A stretch of 62,847 bases of DNA from the NCBI GenBank assembly GCA_937919435.1, contig CALFRR010000110.1, forward strand, positions 1-62,847, in the 5' to 3' direction. This document shows positions 57,978 to 62,847 of the stretch, piece by piece. The translations under genes were made by a program, and so were the position numbers. Positions within the stretch are counted from its first letter, which is position 1. Every line of letters starts with the position of its first letter. The stretch is from an uncultured Alphaproteobacteria bacterium. GTDB taxonomy: Bacteria > Pseudomonadota > Alphaproteobacteria > Rhizobiales > Ancalomicrobiaceae. The notes beneath the pieces are model-generated. The model searched no databases. It was not told the origin of the DNA and saw only the letters and a program-made list of their open reading frames with translations.

Positions 57978-58951
57978 ACCCGCCGGTCCTCTCCGTCCGC
58001 GGCCTGACCACCCGGTTCCACAACCGGGCCGGGGCGGTCACCGTGGTCGATGGCGTCTCCTTCGATCTGGCGCGCGGCGAGGTGATCGGCCTCGTAGGCG
58101 AATCCGGCTCGGGCAAGTCGATGACCGGCTTCTCGTTGATCGGGCTGATCGACGCCCCGGGGCGGATCGAAGCCGGCTCCTCGGTGAAACTCGAGGGGCG
58201 TGAGCTGATCGGCCTTCCCGACCGCGATCTCAGGCATCTGCGCGGCCGGCGGATCTCGATGGTCTTCCAGGACCCGATGATGACGCTGAACCCGGTGCTG
58301 ACGATCGGCGAACAGATGCGGCTGGTGCTCGCCGCGCACGGCCGGATCGATCGGGCATCGGCGCGGGCCCGATCCGCCGAAGTGCTGGGACGGGTCGGCA
58401 TCCCCGATCCGACGGCCCGGCTCGACGCCTATCCGCATCAGTTCTCCGGCGGCATGCGGCAGCGGGTGGCGATCGCCATCGCCATTCTGAACCGCCCGGC
58501 GGTGATCGTCGCCGACGAACCGACCACCGCGCTCGACGTGTCGATCCAGGCCCAGATTCTCGCCGAGATGCGCCGCCTCGTCGCCGAGGACGGCACCGCG
58601 ATGATCTGGATCAGCCACGACCTCGCCACCGTCTCGTCGATCGCCGACCGGCTCTGCGTGATGTACGCCGGCCGGATCGTCGAGCACGGACCGGCGACCG
58701 AGGTGCTCGGCGCCCCGCGCCATCCCTACACCCGGGGCCTGCTCGACTCGCTGCCGTCGCAGTCCGAACCGGGGGCGGATCTGCGGCAGATCCCGGGCGC
58801 CACACCGTCGCTGGCGGCGCTGCCGCCGGGATGCCCGTTCGAGCCGCGCTGCGGCCGCGCCGACCCGGTCTGCACGACCCGGCCGGAAGACGTCGAGGCG
58901 CCGCCGCGCGGCTGGCGCTGCCACCACCCGCTCGGGGAGACCGCGGCATGA
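57974..58951 (+). CDS. Oligopeptide-type ABC transporter ATPase, DppD-like
   Basis: A 325-residue ATPase with Walker A GESGSGKSM, signature FSGGMRQRVAIAIA and Walker B VIVADEPTTALDVS. The C-terminal oligopeptide-transporter domain has CPFEPRCGRADPVC with cysteines that in this family bind an iron-sulphur cluster. Overlaps both neighbours by 4 bp. Confidence 0.94.
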   Translation: MNPPVLSVRGLTTRFHNRAGAVTVVDGVSFDLARGEVIGLVGESGSGKSMTGFSLIGLIDAPGRIEAGSSVKLEGRELIGLPDRDLRHLRGRRISMVFQDPMMTLNPVLTIGEQMRLVLAAHGRIDRASARARSAEVLGRVGIPDPTARLDAYPHQFSGGMRQRVAIAIAILNRPAVIVADEPTTALDVSIQAQILAEMRRLVAEDGTAMIWISHDLATVSSIADRLCVMYAGRIVEHGPATEVLGAPRHPYTRGLLDSLPSQSEPGADLRQIPGATPSLAALPPGCPFEPRCGRADPVCTTRPEDVEAPPRGWRCHHPLGETAA

Positions 58952-59991
58952 CGGCACAGCTCGCCCATCCGACCCGCGACACCGCGACCGATTTCGTCCG
59001 GCTCGACCGAGTCACCAAGATCTTCGCACCCGAGGTGCCGCTCACCAGACGAATCGCCGGCCTGTTCGGCGCCGAGATCGACCTGCGGATCCTCAGGGCG
59101 GTCGACGCCGTCGACCTGACCATCGCCCGCGGCGAGGCGCTCGGTCTCGTCGGCGAATCCGGCTGCGGCAAGTCGACCCTCGGCCGGGTGCTCGCCGGCA
59201 TCCACCGGGCCGACGAGGGGACGGTGGAGATCGACGGCGCCGCGGTCGCCGACCGCGACGGCCGGAAGCTGACCACCCGGGTCCAGACGGTGTTCCAGGA
59301 TCCCTTCGCCTCGCTCGATCCGAGGATGCGGATCGGCGAGACGATCGCCGAGGGACCGATCGCCCACGGCCTCGTCCGACGGCGCGAAGCGGCGGCGACG
59401 GTCGCCGACTGGCTCCGCCGGGTCGGGCTCGATCCGGCCTTCGCCAAGTCGTTCCCGCACCAGTTCTCCGGCGGACAGCGCCAGCGGGTGGCGATCGCCC
59501 GGGCGCTGGCGATGAAGCCGGACGTGATCGTCTGCGACGAGCCGGTCGCCTCGCTCGACGTCTCGATCCAGGCGCAGATCGTCAACCTGTTCCTGAAGCT
59601 CCGGCGCGACCTGGGGCTGACGCTGCTGTTCATCAGCCACGACCTCGGGGTGGTCCGGCATCTCTGCGACCGGGTGGCGATCATGTATCTCGGCCGGATC
59701 GTCGAGGTCGGCCCGGCCGCGGCGATCTGGCGGAACCCGCGGCATCCCTATACCAGGGCGCTGCTCGACAGCGTTCCGAAACTCCGACTCGCGGGAGCGC
59801 CGACGCCGGTGATCCCGATCAGCGGCGAACTGCCCTCCCCGCTGTCGCCGCCGAAGGGCTGCCACTTCCATCCGCGCTGTCCGATCGCGGTCGAGCGTTG
59901 CCGGACCGTGCGCCCGCCGCTGGTGCGCACCGTCGACGGCCGCGACGTCGCCTGCCATCTCGCCGACGCCCCGACGCCGGCTCCACTCTAG
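58948..59991 (+). CDS. Oligopeptide-type ABC transporter ATPase, DppF-like
   Basis: A 347-residue ATPase. Walker A GESGCGKST, signature FSGGQRQRVAIARA, Walker B VIVCDEPVASLDVS and the C-terminal CHFHPRCPIAVERC motif. It forms the ATPase pair with the DppD-like protein. Confidence 0.94.
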   Translation: MTAQLAHPTRDTATDFVRLDRVTKIFAPEVPLTRRIAGLFGAEIDLRILRAVDAVDLTIARGEALGLVGESGCGKSTLGRVLAGIHRADEGTVEIDGAAVADRDGRKLTTRVQTVFQDPFASLDPRMRIGETIAEGPIAHGLVRRREAAATVADWLRRVGLDPAFAKSFPHQFSGGQRQRVAIARALAMKPDVIVCDEPVASLDVSIQAQIVNLFLKLRRDLGLTLLFISHDLGVVRHLCDRVAIMYLGRIVEVGPAAAIWRNPRHPYTRALLDSVPKLRLAGAPTPVIPISGELPSPLSPPKGCHFHPRCPIAVERCRTVRPPLVRTVDGRDVACHLADAPTPAPL

Positions 59992-60001
59992 GAGAAGTCC
60001 C

Positions 60002-60880
60002 ATGGAACCCTGGCAATGGCCCGAATCCGAATGGCGTGCCCGCGTCGACAAGGTGCGCGCCGGACGATCGCTGAAGCCGAAGAGCTGGCCGGGCGGGAAG
60101 AAGGTCGCGGTCGCCCTCTCCTTCGACAGCGACCACGAGACCAACGAGCTCAGGGACGGCGGCGCCTCCTACGGCCGGATGTCGTGGGGCGAGTTCGGCG
60201 CCCGGGTCGGGGTGCCGAAGATTCTCGGCCTCCTGAAGAAGCACGACATCCCCGCGACCTTCTTCGTCCCCGCCGTCTCCGCTCTGCTGCATCCCGACGA
60301 ACAGCGCCGGGTGATCGCCGAAGGCCACGAGATCGGCCTGCACGGCTGGATCCACGAGGCCAACACCCGGGTGCCGCCGGACGCCGAGCGCGACCTGCAC
60401 TTCCGCTCGGCCGACACGCTGGAGAAGATCACCGGAGTCCGGCCTGTCGGCATGCGGACGCCGTCGTGGGACTTCTCGTCGGTCACCCTGACCATCCAGC
60501 GCGAGCTCGGTCTCCTCTACGACAGCTCGCTGATGGCCGACGTCGACCCCTACGAGATCGTCGAGAACGGCGAAGCGACGGGCATCGTCGAGCTGCCGGT
60601 CGAATGGATCCGGGACGACGCGGTCTACTTCAACATGAACCGCTTCGAGGCGCTGCGCCCCTACACGCCGCCGACCGCGGTCGCCGACATCTTCCGCCGC
60701 GAGTTCGACGGGGCGCTGGCGGAGGGCGGGCTGTTCCTGCTCACCATGCATCCGCACGTCATCACCCACCGCTCGCGCTTCTTCATCCTGGAAGAGCTGA
60801 TCGCCCACATCGAGGCGACCGGCGAGGCGTGGTTCGCCACCCACGCCGACATCGCCCGTCACGTCTCGGGCGCGGCCTGA
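60002..60880 (+). CDS. Polysaccharide deacetylase / PuuE-type amidohydrolase
   Basis: A 292-residue NodB-homology protein. Metal and catalytic residues: VALSFDSDHETNE (Asp and His region), EGHEIGLHGWIHEAN (HxxxxH-like), MRTPSWDFSS (Arg/Pro motif) and FLLTMHPHVITHRSR (late His). There is no signal peptide, so it acts in the cytoplasm and more likely removes a formyl or acetyl group from a small imported molecule, or opens a ring as allantoinase PuuE does, than modifies cell wall. Last gene of the operon, 10 bp after the DppF-like gene. Confidence 0.88.
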   Translation: MEPWQWPESEWRARVDKVRAGRSLKPKSWPGGKKVAVALSFDSDHETNELRDGGASYGRMSWGEFGARVGVPKILGLLKKHDIPATFFVPAVSALLHPDEQRRVIAEGHEIGLHGWIHEANTRVPPDAERDLHFRSADTLEKITGVRPVGMRTPSWDFSSVTLTIQRELGLLYDSSLMADVDPYEIVENGEATGIVELPVEWIRDDAVYFNMNRFEALRPYTPPTAVADIFRREFDGALAEGGLFLLTMHPHVITHRSRFFILEELIAHIEATGEAWFATHADIARHVSGAA

Positions 60881-60901
60881 GGGCGTGGATCGGCCGTCGC
60901 C

Positions 60902-61963
60902 TCAGGCGGCGGCCGTCTCCTTGGCGGCGGCGCGGTGCAGCATGCCGAGCAGGTCGCGCGGCTCGTCGGGATCGGCGAGCAGGTCGAGATCCTCGTGGAA
61001 GTCGCCACCGGCGAGCTTTCCCCGGACATAGCGCAGCGCCGAGAAGTCCTCGGTGGCGAAGCCGACCGAGTCGAACAGCGTGATGGCGTCGCCCGAGCGC
61101 CGGCCCGGGGCCTCGCCGGCGATCACCCGCCACAGCTCGGTCACCGGGTGATCGGCCGGCACCTGCTGGATCTCGCCCTCGATCCGGGTCTGCGGCGCAT
61201 ATTCGACGAAGATCTCGGATCTCGACAGGATGTCGCGGTGCAGCTCGGTCTTGCCCGGGCAGTCGCCGCCGACCGCGTTGAGATGCACCCCGGCGCCGAC
61301 CAGGTTGTCGGAGAGGATGGTGGCGCGCTGTTTGTCAGCGGTCACCGTGGTGACGACGTCGGCGCCCTCGACCGCTTCGGCGACACTGCCGCAGGGCGTG
61401 ATCTCGAAACCGTAGCGGGCGAGATTGGTGACGCACTTGCGCGTCGCCCAGGGATCGATGTCGTAGAGCCTGAGCCGGTCGATGCCGAGCAGCGACTCGA
61501 AGGCGAGCGCCTGGAACTCCGCCTGGGCGCCGTTGCCGACGATCGCCATGGTGCGGGCATCCTTGCGCGCCAAGTGCTTCGCGGCGACCGCCGAAGTGGC
61601 GGCGGTCCTGAGCGCGGTCAGGATGGTCATCTCGCAGAGCAGTTCCGGGTAGCCGGTCGAGACGTCGGCGAGCAGGCCGAAGGCGGTCACCGTCTGCCGG
61701 CCCTCGCGCATGTTCTTCGGATGGCCGTTGACGTACTTGAAGCCGTAGGTGGTACCGTCGCTGGTCGGCATCAGCTCGATGACGCCGTCGATCGAATGGG
61801 AGGCGAGCCGCGGCGTCTTGTCGAACACCGGCCAGCGTCGGAAGTCCTCCTCGACCACCTCGGCGAGCTCGGTCAGGAAACGGGTGACCCCGACCGCGTT
61901 GACCAGCCGCATCATGTTCTCGACGCTGACGAAGGGGACGATGTTCAGAGGGCGCGCGCTCAT
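60902..61963 (-). CDS. ocd: Ornithine cyclodeaminase
   Basis: A 353-residue protein of the ornithine cyclodeaminase/mu-crystallin family. The substrate side has YGFKYVNGHPKNMREGRQTV; the NAD-binding part has AIVGNGAQAEFQALAFE and LYDIDPWATRK; ALRTAATSAVAAKHLARKD is the family helix. It converts ornithine to proline and ammonia. It overlaps the arginase gene by 4 bp, and together they make arginine to ornithine plus urea to proline. The protein length (about 350) and N-terminus match the catabolic enzymes. Confidence 0.92.
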   Translation of the reverse strand: MSARPLNIVPFVSVENMMRLVNAVGVTRFLTELAEVVEEDFRRWPVFDKTPRLASHSIDGVIELMPTSDGTTYGFKYVNGHPKNMREGRQTVTAFGLLADVSTGYPELLCEMTILTALRTAATSAVAAKHLARKDARTMAIVGNGAQAEFQALAFESLLGIDRLRLYDIDPWATRKCVTNLARYGFEITPCGSVAEAVEGADVVTTVTADKQRATILSDNLVGAGVHLNAVGGDCPGKTELHRDILSRSEIFVEYAPQTRIEGEIQQVPADHPVTELWRVIAGEAPGRRSGDAITLFDSVGFATEDFSALRYVRGKLAGGDFHEDLDLLADPDEPRDLLGMLHRAAAKETAAA

Positions 61964-62847
61964 GACCAGCTCCGGGTCGGACGATCGAGGATCCGCCGGC
62001 CCATCAGGCTGGCGACGAGATCGACGAGCAGCAGGGCGGTGCGGCCCCGCTCGTCGAGGAAGGGATTGAGTTCGACGATGTCGAGGCTCTCGACGATCCC
62101 GGCGTCGTGGAGGATCTCCATCACCAGATGCGCCTCGCGGAAGGTGGCGCCGCCGGGCACCGTGGTGCCGACCCCGGGGGCGATCTCCGGATCGAGGAAA
62201 TCGACGTCGAAGGAGACGTGGAGGACGCCGTTCTTCGCCTTGACGTGCTCGACGAAGGCGCGCGTCAGCCGGCCGATGCCGACCTCGTCGACGTCGCGCA
62301 TGTCGTGGACGCGGATGCGGCCGGCCTCGAGCGCGGCGCGCTCGGCCGGGTCGACGCTCCTCAGCCCCATCATGCAGACGTTCTCCGGCTTCACCGCGTG
62401 GGTCAACGGCGGGAAATGGCCTTCGAAGCCGGGCCGGCCGGTGACGTAGGCGGCGGGCACGCCGTGCAGATTGCCGCTCTCGGTCGAATCGAGGGTGTGG
62501 AAGTCGGAATGGGCGTCGAGCCACAGGACGAAGAGTTCGCGGCCCTCCTCGGCGCGGCGACGGGCGACGCCGGCGATGGAGCCCGCGGCGATCGAATGGT
62601 CACCGCCGAGGAAGATCGGCATGCCCTCGCCGGCGGCGCGGTGGGCGGCCTCGGCGATCACCGCGGTCCAGGCGGCGACCTCGGCGAGATCGCCGATCGC
62701 CGGATTGGGATGGGTCTTCGGCGCGACCGGCGGGATCGACAGGCTGCCCTTCTCGACCACGCTCAGGCCGAGATCGCGCAACGTCTCGGTGAAACCGGCG
62801 GCGCGGAAGGCCGCCGCGCCCAAGCCGGCGCCACGCCGTCCGGTGCC
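61960..62847 (-). CDS. Arginase (5' end missing)
   Basis: At least 296 residues of an arginase/ureohydrolase; the start lies beyond the right edge, since the frame is open to the last base (RRGAGLGAAAFRAAG). Manganese-binding motifs: FLGGDHSIAAG, LWLDAHSDFHT and VSFDVDFLDPEIAPGVGTTV. The substrate loop SGNLHGVPAAYV fits arginase rather than agmatinase. It makes ornithine and urea; ocd follows directly. Confidence 0.92.
   Translation of the reverse strand, partial: GTGRRGAGLGAAAFRAAGFTETLRDLGLSVVEKGSLSIPPVAPKTHPNPAIGDLAEVAAWTAVIAEAAHRAAGEGMPIFLGGDHSIAAGSIAGVARRRAEEGRELFVLWLDAHSDFHTLDSTESGNLHGVPAAYVTGRPGFEGHFPPLTHAVKPENVCMMGLRSVDPAERAALEAGRIRVHDMRDVDEVGIGRLTRAFVEHVKAKNGVLHVSFDVDFLDPEIAPGVGTTVPGGATFREAHLVMEILHDAGIVESLDIVELNPFLDERGRTALLLVDLVASLMGRRILDRPTRSWS

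Overview
The window is GC-rich (roughly 70 percent G+C by eye), tightly packed and full of ATGA/GTGA start-stop overlaps. The gene families (ChoXWV choline uptake, split transketolase with an RbsABC-like transporter, CbiZ, TonB-dependent B12 uptake) fit an alphaproteobacterium, probably of the Hyphomicrobiales; that placement is an inference from style and content, not from a marker gene. I saw no rRNA, tRNA, insertion sequence, prophage or CRISPR array.

Layout. (1) 1-6819: a sugar-type ABC transporter operon (binding protein, double ATPase, permease) ending in a two-subunit transketolase that runs off the left edge, with a SorC-type regulator upstream and two identical 14-bp operators in the promoter region. 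(2) 7136-11065: an orphan hybrid histidine kinase with six PAS domains. (3) 11108-14310: choline/betaine transporter ChoXWV. (4) 14534-45671: the core of the window, a bacterial microcompartment (BMC) locus of the PDU (coenzyme-B12-dependent diol dehydratase) class. A PocR-domain histidine kinase and an AraC-output response regulator sit at one end. A long leftward operon reads pduU-V-A-B-C-D-E-G-H, a tailed shell protein, pduL, a flavoprotein in the pduM position, pduN-O-P and an unknown membrane protein. Divergent from it is a rightward operon of a zinc alcohol dehydrogenase, acetate/propionate kinase and EutJ. A cobalamin riboswitch then leads btuB-F-C-D, cbiZ and tonB. pduS-pduT run leftward, and glycerol dehydrogenase plus a 1,3-propanediol-type iron alcohol dehydrogenase run rightward into two tandem terminator-like hairpins.

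(5) 45968-52919: a flavodoxin-fold oxidoreductase with a small unknown partner, then a DUF6282-like hydrolase, a cupin and an HpaI-type aldolase, divergent from an MFS transporter and IclR regulator, with matching operator-like sites at the two ends of the shared intergenic region. (6) 53041-62847: a MarR regulator with an oligopeptide-type binding protein, divergent from a creatininase-like amidohydrolase, DppBCDF-type transporter and polysaccharide deacetylase; two palindromic MarR-type operators bracket a good sigma70 promoter. The right edge holds ornithine cyclodeaminase and a 5'-truncated arginase.

How it works together: the BMC would take up a diol (1,2-propanediol and/or glycerol), dehydrate it with B12, and split the aldehyde between PduP-PduL-PduW (acyl-CoA, acyl-phosphate, ATP) and alcohol dehydrogenases (NAD recycling). 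The B12 operon, PduO, PduS and PduGH supply, reduce and repair the cofactor. The main novelties are a zinc alcohol dehydrogenase and a PduH-like subunit that each carry a C-terminal encapsulation-peptide-like helix, a hexameric shell protein with a long acidic proline-rich tail, a flavoprotein where PduM should be, a PocR sensor moved from the transcription factor to a kinase, and a pair of 19-bp inverted sites 52 bp apart in front of the main operon.
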